Positions 55,802-64,000 of a stretch of DNA of 64,000 bases are shown here, one piece after another. Made by a program: the position numbers and the translations under genes. The notes beneath the pieces are model-generated. The model saw only the letters and a program-made list of their open reading frames with translations. It searched no databases and had not been told where the DNA came from. The stretch's first letter is position 1; the number at the start of each line of letters is the position of its first letter. This DNA is from Limnohabitans sp. B9-3 (GTDB lineage: Bacteria > Pseudomonadota > Gammaproteobacteria > Burkholderiales > Burkholderiaceae_C), in the NCBI RefSeq assembly GCF_002778325.1, contig NZ_NESI01000005.1, forward strand, positions 124,001 to 188,000, read 5' to 3'.

Positions 55802-55822
55802 GATCAAAGACTTGCGCGATTT
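55787..55822 (-). terminator. Intrinsic terminator after leuA
   Basis: Arms AAATCGCGCAAG and CTTGCGCGATTT form a perfect 12-bp stem around an eight-base loop; on the minus strand six T follow. It lies 39 bases past the leuA stop. Confidence 0.85.
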
Positions 55823-55860
55823 ACATGAGATAACTGATAAGAAGTTAAATTCTGTACAAC

Positions 55861-57399
55861 TTAACCTTGGGCAGCTACCCGATCGGATTTACTTTGGAGC
55901 TTATTCAGCGCACTTAAGTAAGCCTTGGCAGATGCCACCACGATGTCGGGGTCAGAGCCCACACCGTTCACCACGCGTCCACTATTTTGCAAACGCACCG
56001 TCACTTCACCTTGGCTTTCTGTAGAACCACTGATGGCGTTGACAGAATACAAAACCATCTCAGCGCCACTCTTGACATGGGACTCGATCGCCTTGAGTGA
56101 GGCGTCCACCGGGCCATTGCCATGGGCGTCGCCGCGAACTTCCTTGCCGGCCAACGTGAACACAACGCTGGCATGGGGACGCTCACCGGTCTCACTGTGC
56201 TGGGACAAAGAAACAAAGGCAAATTGCTCATTCTCTGCAATCAGGCTTTCTTCGCTGACCAACGCCAAGATGTCTTCGTCAAAAATTTCGCTCTTGCGAT
56301 CTGCCAATTCTTTGAATTTGGCGAAGGCGGTGTTGGTATCAGCTTCGCTGTTCATTTGCACGCCTAAATCTTCCAAGCGTTGTTTGAAGGCATTACGACC
56401 ACTGAGTTTGCCCAACACAATTTTGTTGGCGCTCCAGCCCACGTCTTCCGCACGCATAATTTCATAGGTATCGCGAGCTTTGAGCACACCATCTTGATGA
56501 ATACCAGAGGCATGCGCAAATGCATTTGCGCCTACCACCGCCTTGTTCGGCTGGACCACAAAACCCGTGGTTTGGCTCACCATGCGGCTAGCAGCCAAGA
56601 TCTGCTTGGTATCGATACCCATCGACAAGTCGAAATAGTCTTTGCGCGTCTTGACGGCCATGACAATTTCTTCCAACGAACAGTTGCCAGCACGCTCGCC
56701 CAAGCCATTGATCGTGCACTCCACTTGACGAGCGCCACCGATCTTTACGCCGGCCAAAGAGTTGGCCACCGCCATGCCCAAGTCGTTATGGCAGTGCACC
56801 GACCAAATGGCTTTGTCACTGTTGGGCACGCGCTCACGCAAGGTTTTGATGAAGTTGCCGTACAACTCTGGCACAGCGTAACCCACCGTGTCAGGCACAT
56901 TGATGGTGGTGGCACCTTCGGCGATCACGGCTTCGATCACGCGACAGAGAAAGTCCATCTCGCTGCGATAGCCGTCTTCTGGGCTGAACTCGATGTCACC
57001 CACCAAATTCCGGGCGAAACGCACCGATTGCTTGGCCTGCTCCAGCACCTGTTCAGGCGACATGCGCAACTTCTTCTCCATGTGCAAGGGCGAAGTTGCA
57101 ATGAAGGTGTGAATGCGGGCGCTGTTGGCACCTTTGAGGGCCTCGGCAGCACGGCTGATGTCTCGGTCATTGGCACGGGATAAAGAGCAAATGGTCGAAT
57201 CTTTGATGGCGTTGGCAATAGCTTGAACCGCTTCAAAGTCACCGTTTGAGCTGGCAGCAAAACCGGCTTCAATCACATCCACCTTCAGACGTTCCAACTG
57301 GCGCGCGATGCGCAATTTTTCGTCGCGCGTCATAGAGGCGCCAGGCGATTGTTCGCCGTCACGCAAGGTGGTGTCAAAAATGATGAGCTTGTCGGTCAT
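55861..57399 (-). CDS. leuA: 2-isopropylmalate synthase
   Basis: A 512-residue enzyme that makes 2-isopropylmalate from acetyl-CoA and 2-oxoisovalerate, the first step of leucine synthesis. Catalytic TIM barrel: [40 protein letters not shown] and [14 protein letters not shown]. The C-terminal leucine-feedback regulatory domain follows (about 390-512). ATG 57399 is preceded by TAGGAG; the longer in-frame start at 57456 lies within the attenuator. It is preceded by the leader peptide at 57505-57561 and the hairpin at 57457-57485. Downstream genes leuCDB are not here. Confidence 0.96.
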   Translation of the reverse strand: MTDKLIIFDTTLRDGEQSPGASMTRDEKLRIARQLERLKVDVIEAGFAASSNGDFEAVQAIANAIKDSTICSLSRANDRDISRAAEALKGANSARIHTFIATSPLHMEKKLRMSPEQVLEQAKQSVRFARNLVGDIEFSPEDGYRSEMDFLCRVIEAVIAEGATTINVPDTVGYAVPELYGNFIKTLRERVPNSDKAIWSVHCHNDLGMAVANSLAGVKIGGARQVECTINGLGERAGNCSLEEIVMAVKTRKDYFDLSMGIDTKQILAASRMVSQTTGFVVQPNKAVVGANAFAHASGIHQDGVLKARDTYEIMRAEDVGWSANKIVLGKLSGRNAFKQRLEDLGVQMNSEADTNTAFAKFKELADRKSEIFDEDILALVSEESLIAENEQFAFVSLSQHSETGERPHASVVFTLAGKEVRGDAHGNGPVDASLKAIESHVKSGAEMVLYSVNAISGSTESQGEVTVRLQNSGRVVNGVGSDPDIVVASAKAYLSALNKLQSKSDRVAAQG

Positions 57400-57456
57400 G
57401 GTCAGAACTCCTAAAAACTTGAAAAACCTGCAACGTGTGGATCGACCCCAAAGCAA

Positions 57457-57485
57457 AAGGCCCGCTGCGGTTGCATACGGGCCTT
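57457..57485 (-). terminator. leuA attenuator terminator
   Basis: Arms AAGGCCCG and CGGGCCTT on the minus strand, with TTTTGCTTT behind, close 57 bases upstream of leuA and 20 bases downstream of the leader-peptide stop. An inner TGC/GCA extension can lengthen the stem. The position after a leucine-codon run is that of an attenuator. Confidence 0.75.
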
Positions 57486-57504
57486 GTTTGGGATTGCGCG
57501 TGCG

Positions 57505-57561
57505 CTACCAACTCCGCCCGTTGGGGGATAGAAGCAGTAGTGTCAGCGAAAAATTTTGCAT
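57505..57561 (-). CDS. leuL: Leucine-rich leader peptide of leuA
   Basis: An 18-codon open frame, MQNFSLTLLLLSPNGRSW, with four consecutive leucine codons (CTA, CTG, CTT, CTA) plus one more (CTG) shortly before. It ends at TAG 57505, 19 bases before the attenuator stem. When charged tRNA-Leu is short a ribosome would stall in the run and favour an alternative structure; when leucine is plenty the hairpin would stop transcription. Too short for standard gene calling. Confidence rests on composition and position only. Confidence 0.7.
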   Translation of the reverse strand: MQNFSLTLLLLSPNGRSW

Positions 57562-57599
57562 GGCCTGAATTTAGCACAAAGCCCAAGCCCTTCCCTGTC

Positions 57600-58403
57600 T
57601 CATTTGTGCAAACCTTGCTCATCGGGCTCATCCGTGGACATGCTGATAACGCTGGTTTGCAAGCCCTTGGCACGCCGCCAAGCGTACAAGGCGTAGCCAC
57701 TCAGTCCATAAAACATGAAGAGCGCAAACAACACAATAGGCGGGTGAATATTGATGACGGCAATCACCAAGGCCAACATCACGATGACAGCGAAAGGCAC
57801 GCTCTTTTTCATTTGAACGTCTTTAAAGCTGTAAAAAGGCACGTTGGTCACCATCGTCAACCCAGAATACAAACACATGGCAAACATGGGCCACATGACC
57901 TCTGAGCCTTTGTAACCCATGTCATTCATCACCCAAATGAAACCCATCACCAGCGCCGCAGCTGCGGGCGATGGCAAGCCTTGAAAAAAGCGTCGATCTA
58001 CCACAGCGGTGTTGACGTTGAAGCGAGCCAAACGCAAAGCAGCACAAGAGATGTACACAAAGGCCGCCACCCAACCCCAGCGCCCTGCGCCCTTCAATGC
58101 CCACTCGTAAGAAATCAAAGCAGGCGCAGCACCAAATGACACCATGTCTGCCAGGGAGTCCATTTGCTCGCCAAAAGCACTTTGGGTATTGGTCATACGG
58201 GCCACGCGGCCATCCAAACTGTCTAGCACCATGGCGCAAAACACACCGATGGCCGCCATTTCAAATCGGTCATTCATGGCCATCACAATGGCATAAAAGC
58301 CACCAAACAAGGCCGCCAATGTGAATAAGTTGGGCAAGACGTAAATACCCTTGCTGGGTTTGCGAGGCACGTTTTCCTCAGCACTATCGTGTAAATCAGA
58401 CAT
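57600..58403 (-). CDS. pssA: CDP-diacylglycerol--serine O-phosphatidyltransferase
   Basis: A 267-residue integral membrane enzyme that makes phosphatidylserine, the precursor of phosphatidylethanolamine. The CDP-alcohol motif is DSLDGRVARMTNTQSAFGEQMDSLADMVSFG, with the four metal-binding Asp residues. About eight membrane segments follow. GGGAG precedes ATG 58403 by eight bases; upstream in-frame starts are less likely. It is between ilvC and leuA on the same strand, a usual Burkholderiales arrangement. Confidence 0.94.
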   Translation of the reverse strand: MSDLHDSAEENVPRKPSKGIYVLPNLFTLAALFGGFYAIVMAMNDRFEMAAIGVFCAMVLDSLDGRVARMTNTQSAFGEQMDSLADMVSFGAAPALISYEWALKGAGRWGWVAAFVYISCAALRLARFNVNTAVVDRRFFQGLPSPAAAALVMGFIWVMNDMGYKGSEVMWPMFAMCLYSGLTMVTNVPFYSFKDVQMKKSVPFAVIVMLALVIAVINIHPPIVLFALFMFYGLSGYALYAWRRAKGLQTSVISMSTDEPDEQGLHK

Positions 58404-58475
58404 GCGTCTTGCTCCCAAAATGAAGGGTTGAGTGTAAGGGCTAGCACGCTCAAAATTCAGCTTCGCCCATGAATG

Positions 58476-58501
58476 ACAAAGGCCACCGAAGTGGCCTTTG
58501 T
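58476..58501 (-). terminator. UUCG-capped terminator after ilvC
   Basis: An 11-bp stem ACAAAGGCCAC/GTGGCCTTTGT encloses CGAA on the plus strand, i.e. a stable C(UUCG)G tetraloop on the minus strand. It lies 20 bases after the ilvC stop and before pssA. The T-tract is short. Confidence 0.65.
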
Positions 58502-58520
58502 TCATGCAAAAAAGCCGGGC

Positions 58521-59573
<1,053 letters not shown>

Positions 59574-60065
59574 TCAAACGCGCAAGATGCGCTCACCGCG
59601 GCCGATGCCACAAGCGCCCGTGCGAACAGTTTCGAGAATTGCGCTACGGTCAATTGCCTCCAAGAACGCGTCGTTCTTGGACAAATCGCCCGTCAGCTCA
59701 ATGGTGTAGCTCTTCTCAGTCACGTCAATGATGCGGCCACGGAATATATCCGCCATGCGCTTCATCTCTTCACGCTCTTTGCCCACTGCGCGCACTTTGA
59801 CGAGCATCAGCTCGCGCTCGGTGTAGGGACCTTCGGTCAAATCAACCACCTTGACCACTTCGATGAGGCGATTCAAGTGCTTGGTGATTTGCTCGATGAC
59901 ATCATCTGAACCGTGGGTTTGGATGGTCATGCGCGACAAGCTGGCGTCTTCGGTGGGGGCCACCGTCAACGACTCAATGTTGTAGCCTCGGGCAGAAAAC
60001 AAACCGACCACACGCGAGAGTGCACCAGGTTCGTTTTCGAGCATCAGGGAAATGATATGTTTCAT
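59574..60065 (-). CDS. ilvN: Acetolactate synthase small subunit
   Basis: A 163-residue regulatory subunit. The ACT domain at the N-terminus (HIISLMLENEPGALSRVVGLFSARGYNIESLTVAPTED) binds valine for feedback inhibition. The second half (RELMLVKVRAVGKEREEMKRMADIFRGRIIDVTE and the terminal ILETVRTGACGIGRGERIL) is the activating domain. Follows ilvB by 16 bases, with GGGAGAAATAG before the ATG. Confidence 0.95.
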   Translation of the reverse strand: MKHIISLMLENEPGALSRVVGLFSARGYNIESLTVAPTEDASLSRMTIQTHGSDDVIEQITKHLNRLIEVVKVVDLTEGPYTERELMLVKVRAVGKEREEMKRMADIFRGRIIDVTEKSYTIELTGDLSKNDAFLEAIDRSAILETVRTGACGIGRGERILRV

Positions 60066-60081
60066 GTCTATTTCTCCCTGA

Positions 60082-61854
60082 TCACAAATCTTCGCTGGTC
60101 AACAGCATTTCGGTGATGCCCTTGCCAGCCTTGACCATTGGAAACACGTTCTCGGTGGGGTCCGTGCGGAAGTCCATGAACACCGTGCGATCTTTGAGTT
60201 TGCGTGCTTCGCGCAACGCAGGCTCCACGTCTTCAGGGCGCTCAATCAACATGCCCACGTGGCCGTAGGCTTCTGCCAACTTCACAAAGTCGGGCAAAGC
60301 GTCCATGTAGCTGTGGCTGTAACGGCCGGAATATTCGATCTCTTGCCACTGACGCACCATGCCAAGGTAGCGGTTGTTCAGCGCCATGACCTTGATCGGC
60401 GTGTTGTATTGCAAGCAGGTGGACAGCTCTTGGATACACATTTGGACCGAACCTTCACCTGTCACGCAAAACACTTCGCTGTCAGGCTTGGCCAACTTGA
60501 TGCCCATGGCGTATGGAATACCCACGCCCATGGTGCCCAGACCGCCCGAGTTGATCCAGCGGCGTGGCTCGTCAAAGCCGTAGTACTGAGCCGCCCACAT
60601 TTGGTGCTGACCGACATCAGAGGTGATGTAGGTGTCCGTGCCCTTGGTCATTTTGTGCAAGGTTTCGATCACGTACTGAGGTTTGATAACCGTCGTGTTC
60701 TCGCGGTCGTAACTCATGCAATCGCGCTTGCGCCATGCGTCGATGGTTTCCCACCAGCCGCCTAACGCTGACGAATCGGGCTTCAAACCCGACTCTTTGA
60801 TCATCTCGATCATTTCGACCAGCACGTCTTTGACATCGCCCACGATTGGGATGTCCACTTTCACACGCTTGGAAATACTCGAGGGGTCAATGTCAATGTG
60901 AATGATCTTGCGTTCGTTTTGCGCAAAGTGCTTGGGATTGCCAATCACGCGGTCGTCAAAACGGGCGCCCACGGCCAACAACACATCGCAGTTTTGCATG
61001 GCGTTGTTTGCTTCCAAGGTGCCGTGCATGCCCAACATGCCCAAAAACTTGGGATCGCTGGCAGGGTAAGCGCCCAAACCCATCAAGGTGTTGGTACACG
61101 GATAGCCCAGCATGTCGACCAAGGTGCGCAACTCTTGTGAAGCGTTCCCCAACAGCACGCCGCCACCGGTGTAGATGTAAGGACGCTTGGCCGCCATCAA
61201 CAATTGGAGGGCTTTACGAATTTGACCGCCGTGGCCTTTGCGCACGGGGTTGTAAGAGCGCATTTGCACGTCGGCGGGATAGCCCTCAAACATGGTCTTA
61301 TTAAAAGACACGTCCTTGGGAATATCAATCACCACAGGACCGGGGCGTCCACTGCGTGCAATGTGAAATGCTTTTTTCAGCGTGACCGCTAAATCGCGGA
61401 CGTCTTTGACCAAAAAGTTGTGTTTGACGATTGGGCGTGTGATGCCAATGGTGTCGCACTCTTGGAAAGCATCTAAGCCAATCGCGTGCGTAGGCACTTG
61501 ACCGGTGATGATCACCATAGGAATGCTGTCCATGTAGGCAGTCGCAATGCCGGTCACCGCATTGGTAGCACCTGGACCTGAGGTGACGAGGGCAACGCCC
61601 ACATCGCCCGTCGCACGCGCGTAACCGTCTGCTGCATGGACTGCCGCCTGTTCATGGCGAACCAGCACATGCTGAATGGTGTCTTGCTTGTACAAAGCAT
61701 CGTAAATGTAGAGAACGGCGCCGCCTGGATAACCCCAGACGAACTTGACGTTCTCAGCTTGAAGCGCTTTCACGAGAATCTCAGAGCCCATCAGCTCCTG
61801 CGATTGCCCGTTCAAGGCTGTGGCGGAATTTTTATCCGCAGTGGAAGTATTCAT
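60082..61854 (-). CDS. ilvB: Acetolactate synthase large subunit
   Basis: A 590-residue TPP-dependent enzyme that joins pyruvate with pyruvate or 2-oxobutyrate. VRHEQAAVHAADGYARATG contains the catalytic Glu that activates TPP; the C-terminal TPP-Mg motif is GEGSVQMCIQELSTCLQYNTPIKVMALNN. FAD domain in the middle. The ribosome site TAAGG before ATG 61854 overlaps the stop codon of a short upstream frame (61863-61955). First gene of ilvB-ilvN-ilvC. The upstream leader lacks a branched-chain codon run. Confidence 0.96.
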   Translation of the reverse strand: MNTSTADKNSATALNGQSQELMGSEILVKALQAENVKFVWGYPGGAVLYIYDALYKQDTIQHVLVRHEQAAVHAADGYARATGDVGVALVTSGPGATNAVTGIATAYMDSIPMVIITGQVPTHAIGLDAFQECDTIGITRPIVKHNFLVKDVRDLAVTLKKAFHIARSGRPGPVVIDIPKDVSFNKTMFEGYPADVQMRSYNPVRKGHGGQIRKALQLLMAAKRPYIYTGGGVLLGNASQELRTLVDMLGYPCTNTLMGLGAYPASDPKFLGMLGMHGTLEANNAMQNCDVLLAVGARFDDRVIGNPKHFAQNERKIIHIDIDPSSISKRVKVDIPIVGDVKDVLVEMIEMIKESGLKPDSSALGGWWETIDAWRKRDCMSYDRENTTVIKPQYVIETLHKMTKGTDTYITSDVGQHQMWAAQYYGFDEPRRWINSGGLGTMGVGIPYAMGIKLAKPDSEVFCVTGEGSVQMCIQELSTCLQYNTPIKVMALNNRYLGMVRQWQEIEYSGRYSHSYMDALPDFVKLAEAYGHVGMLIERPEDVEPALREARKLKDRTVFMDFRTDPTENVFPMVKAGKGITEMLLTSEDL

Positions 61855-61862
61855 GATTAACC

Positions 61863-61955
61863 TTAGTGAATTTCGTCAACGAAAAACCCGGGGTGCTTCT
61901 TGGCGAACCCTTGTGGGGCAGCGTCGAAACTTAAGGCCTTCAGCCATGGACGCAT
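61863..61955 (-). CDS. Possible upstream leader frame of ilvB (uORF)
   Basis: A 30-codon frame (starting MRPWLKALSF and ending FFVDEIH) whose TAA overlaps the TAAGG ribosome site of ilvB, eight bases upstream. It has no Ile/Leu/Val run, so a classic attenuation leader is unlikely; translation coupling is possible. There is no strong ribosome site in front. Could well be chance. Confidence 0.3.
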   Translation of the reverse strand: MRPWLKALSFDAAPQGFAKKHPGFFVDEIH

Positions 61956-62110
61956 GAGTGATTGCGTCGGACCCAGACCCGTTTGCTTATTTTTTGTCGA
62001 ATTGCAGCCCGCTATTATGGCATCAAGCGATGCCCCCATCGGCCAGAGCGCAAACGCATGGCTAAGCAAGTGACATAATCGCGCCCGTCTCATCTTGAAC
62101 ACGGTCCTTT

Positions 62111-62677
62111 GTGGCTTCAGAAAAAGAACTTTCCGACTTCCTCCGCAGCGTAGAAAAACGAGCCTTCAAACGCTCGATTTATCACGTTCGAGACGATGAG
62201 GCGGCCCTTGACATTGTTCAAGACAGCATGATGAAACTCGCCGAGCATTACGGGGACAAGCCCGCCAATGAACTGCCCATGTTGTTTCATCGCATTTTGT
62301 CCAACACCACGTTGGACTGGTTTCGCCGAAACAAAACCAAACGTGCCTTGTTCAGCAACTTCAGCGATTTCGAATCCAGCCATGAGGAAAGTGACTTTGA
62401 CCTTTTAGAGTCGTTGGTTGTTGGTAATGACACACAAATGACACAGAGCGCAGAAGATAATTTCGCAATGACTGCGCGCGTGGAAGATATTGAAGAAGAG
62501 ATACAAAATTTGCCCGCACGTCAACGAGAAGCCTTCTTGCTGCGTTATTGGGAGGATCTCGATGTTGCAGAGACGGCAACTGCCATGGGATGTTCAGAAG
62601 GAAGTGTCAAAACGCACTGTTCGCGTGCCGTTCTAGCGCTCAGCAAAGCGCTCAAAGCAAAGGGAATTCAACCATGA
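62111..62677 (+). CDS. RNA polymerase sigma-70 family sigma factor (ECF type)
   Basis: A 188-residue sigma factor with region 2 (AALDIVQDSMMKLAEHYGDKP... LDWFRRNKTKR) and region 4 (LPARQREAFLLRYWEDLDVAETATAMGCSEGSVKTHCSRAVLALSKAL). An acidic linker of about 45 residues separates them. The start is GTG 62111; the ATG closest to it is internal. Its stop overlaps the ATG of the next gene by ATGA. Region 4 recognises -35 boxes; its target promoters are not known. Confidence 0.92.
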   Translation: MASEKELSDFLRSVEKRAFKRSIYHVRDDEAALDIVQDSMMKLAEHYGDKPANELPMLFHRILSNTTLDWFRRNKTKRALFSNFSDFESSHEESDFDLLESLVVGNDTQMTQSAEDNFAMTARVEDIEEEIQNLPARQREAFLLRYWEDLDVAETATAMGCSEGSVKTHCSRAVLALSKALKAKGIQP

Positions 62678-63120
62678 CGACTACACACACACTCAGCCCC
62701 TCGCTTCAAGACCAATTTGGGCAACGCATCGCCGCCCGCCTCAACAACGACACCCTGGACCTGCCTCACGACATCTCCGAACGACTTCGCGCAGCCCGCA
62801 CGCGTGCTGTAGCTGCCCGCCTTATTCCCCAAACTCGACTGCAACTCAGCCAAGCTGGCGTTCAACAAAACGGTACAGCCTTGCTTCATTTGGGTGACGA
62901 AGGTCTGAATTTGTGGAGCCGTTTGGCTTCCTTCTTCCCACTCATTGCTCTGGTGGCGGGTTTGGCCCTCATTTCCACCATTTTGGACGACGATCGTGCC
63001 AACGAGTTGGCAGAAATTGACGCTGTTCTGCTGACCGATGACTTGCCGCCTGCCGCTTACGCGGACCCAGGCTTCCTACAGTTCCTCAAAAACCCCACTA
63101 CTCCTGACCCACAACAGTAA
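62674..63120 (+). CDS. DUF3619 family membrane protein, candidate anti-sigma factor
   Basis: A 148-residue protein. A soluble N-terminal half (1-80) with LPHDISERLRAARTRAVAARL, a single transmembrane helix FFPLIALVAGLALISTIL (about 87-104), and a C-terminal tail of 45 residues (LLTDDLPPAAYADPGFLQFLKN). This layout and the four-base overlap with the sigma-factor gene suggest an anti-sigma function; family function is not established. Start ATG 62674 is preceded by AAGGGAATTC. Confidence 0.85.
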   Translation: MTTTHTLSPSLQDQFGQRIAARLNNDTLDLPHDISERLRAARTRAVAARLIPQTRLQLSQAGVQQNGTALLHLGDEGLNLWSRLASFFPLIALVAGLALISTILDDDRANELAEIDAVLLTDDLPPAAYADPGFLQFLKNPTTPDPQQ

Positions 63121-63129
63121 ATCGTGCCT

Positions 63130-63798
63130 ATGCCTGTCTTGAGCCAATTACCGTTGTGTTTTATGCAACTCACTTTAGTGAGTGTGTTTGTTTTGGCCAT
63201 CGACAACCCTAGCGCAGCACAGACCGCAACGGCCACCGGTTCACCAACAGCTTCAGGCGCAGTCGCCCTGACCAATCGTCCCCAGTGGCACGAGTTAACA
63301 ACCGCCCAGCAACAAGCCTTGTCGCCTTTGGTGCAGCTGTGGCCATCGATGACAGAGCCTCACAAACGCAAGTGGCTCGCCGTGTCACAAAACTTTGCAC
63401 AGCTTTCACCGGACGAGCGCACCACCATCCAAAGTCGCATGCGCGAATGGGCCGCATTGACCGCACAACAACGCGCAACGGCTCGCCTGAATTTCGCAAA
63501 TGCACAGCAATTGCTTCAAGAAGACAAACGCGCCAAATGGGAAGCCTACTCGGCCTTACCTGAAGAGGCCAAGCAAAAACTAGCAGCCCAACAAATCAAA
63601 CCCTTGACCGGTGTAGCGCCTGCCGTCAAACCTGTGGCGGCTGGAAAAATCACAACACCGCCAGCAGCCAGCTCAACAAAAGCGCTGCCACGCATTGCCT
63701 CCGATCAATCCGCCCCCGCTACGTTGTTGCCTATCACCACAACAGCTTCCTCACCAGACGCCGCGCTGAATCCCGAGAACACGGTTTCCCCAGAATGA
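63130..63798 (+). CDS. DUF3106 family protein, exported
   Basis: A 222-residue protein with a signal-like N-terminus (LPLCFMQLTLVSVFVLAID) and repeats of the Leu-Ser-Pro/Trp pattern: LTTAQQQALSPLVQLWPSM, RKWLAVSQNFAQLSPDER, MREWAALTAQQRATARLNF, AKWEAYSALPEEAKQKL, a helical-repeat feature of DUF3106. A Pro/Ala/Thr-rich tail follows from about 155. Starts at ATG 63130 (GTG 63124 is an option); stop overlaps the RDD gene. Members may bind RNA or envelope proteins; function unknown. Confidence 0.85.
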   Translation: MPVLSQLPLCFMQLTLVSVFVLAIDNPSAAQTATATGSPTASGAVALTNRPQWHELTTAQQQALSPLVQLWPSMTEPHKRKWLAVSQNFAQLSPDERTTIQSRMREWAALTAQQRATARLNFANAQQLLQEDKRAKWEAYSALPEEAKQKLAAQQIKPLTGVAPAVKPVAAGKITTPPAASSTKALPRIASDQSAPATLLPITTTASSPDAALNPENTVSPE

Positions 63799-64000
63799 AC
63801 GCAAACCTTGAGGCGTCCGATGCGGCGCTCCGCACGCCTAGCCTGCGTCGTCGCATGGCCTGTTGGATTTACGAAGGTCTGCTTCTGTTCGCCGTCATGT
63901 TCATGGCCGGCTACTTGTTCAGCACGCTCAGTCAAACCCGGCATGCGCTTGATAATCGCCACGGCTTGCAAGCTTTTTTGTTCCTAATTTTTGGTATTTA
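63795..64000 (+). CDS. RDD family membrane protein, N-terminal part (cut by window edge)
   Basis: The first 68 codons of a membrane protein. It opens NANLEASDAALRTPSLRRRMACWIYEGLLLFAVMFMAGYLF with the RR-x-x-A-x-x-(I/Y)(D/E) pattern of RDD proteins before the first helix; here the aspartate is glutamate (IYEG). Its ATG overlaps the previous stop (ATGA), so it belongs to the sigma-factor operon. The rest lies beyond the right edge. Confidence 0.8.
   Translation, partial: MNANLEASDAALRTPSLRRRMACWIYEGLLLFAVMFMAGYLFSTLSQTRHALDNRHGLQAFLFLIFGI

Overview
This 64 kb window looks like chromosomal DNA of a betaproteobacterium of the order Burkholderiales, most likely the family Comamonadaceae. The gene orders rimP-nusA-infB-rbfA-truB-typA, ilvB-ilvN-ilvC-pssA-leuA and sigma factor-DUF3619-DUF3106-RDD fit that group, and most protein families read as freshwater, organic-acid and aromatic-degrading relatives. 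I found no integrase, transposase, phage gene, CRISPR array or rRNA. Coding density is high and no gap without a gene exceeds about 260 bases.

Layout. 1-4012: end of lexA, a small unknown gene, a DUF1993 protein, a D-2-hydroxyacid dehydrogenase, an MFS transporter and a GST. 4144-16628: one long plus-strand catabolic block with 3-hydroxyacyl-CoA dehydrogenase, enoyl-CoA hydratase family protein, Crp/Fnr regulator, APH-type kinase plus ACAD10/11-type acyl-CoA dehydrogenase, GST, a five-gene Liv-type ABC importer and an acyl-CoA ligase. 16625-20191: secreted proteins of unknown function (an FG-GAP lipoprotein and two tandem six-cysteine paralogues), Hsp15 and a tiny DUF3309 membrane protein. 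20280-24981: nitroreductase, tRNA-Arg, tRNA-Pro, benzoate-CoA ligase, and a divergent IclR regulator/pobA pair. 25121-32594: tcuA-tcuB, two solute-binding proteins without transporters, a CoA transferase, a 3-hydroxyisobutyryl-CoA hydrolase-like protein and a DMT exporter.

32621-40815 (minus) is the translation and transcription operon rimP-nusA-infB-rbfA-truB-typA. 40959-46563 (minus) is a yejABEF-type peptide importer. It is followed by fabI, a periplasmic ATP-dependent DNA ligase, a basic amino acid decarboxylase, tRNA-Ser, bactofilin plus M23 peptidase, the N-degron transferases aat-bpt, an IclR regulator and the endopeptidase pbpG. 55861-61854 (minus) carries leuA, pssA, ilvC, ilvN and ilvB. 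62111-64000 is a sigma factor operon cut by the right edge.

Most notable: (1) an unfused kinase/acyl-CoA dehydrogenase pair resembling animal ACAD10/11 and the Pseudomonas levulinate enzymes LvaA/LvaC, inside an uptake, activation and beta-oxidation cluster of unknown substrate; (2) a tandem pair of secreted proteins sharing an almost invariant six-cysteine spacing; (3) a leucine attenuator with an 18-residue leader peptide before leuA, not an annotated gene in the usual sense; (4) a consensus promoter followed by an intrinsic terminator in the rimP-nusA leader; (5) a perfect 10-bp inverted repeat between the IclR regulator and pobA.
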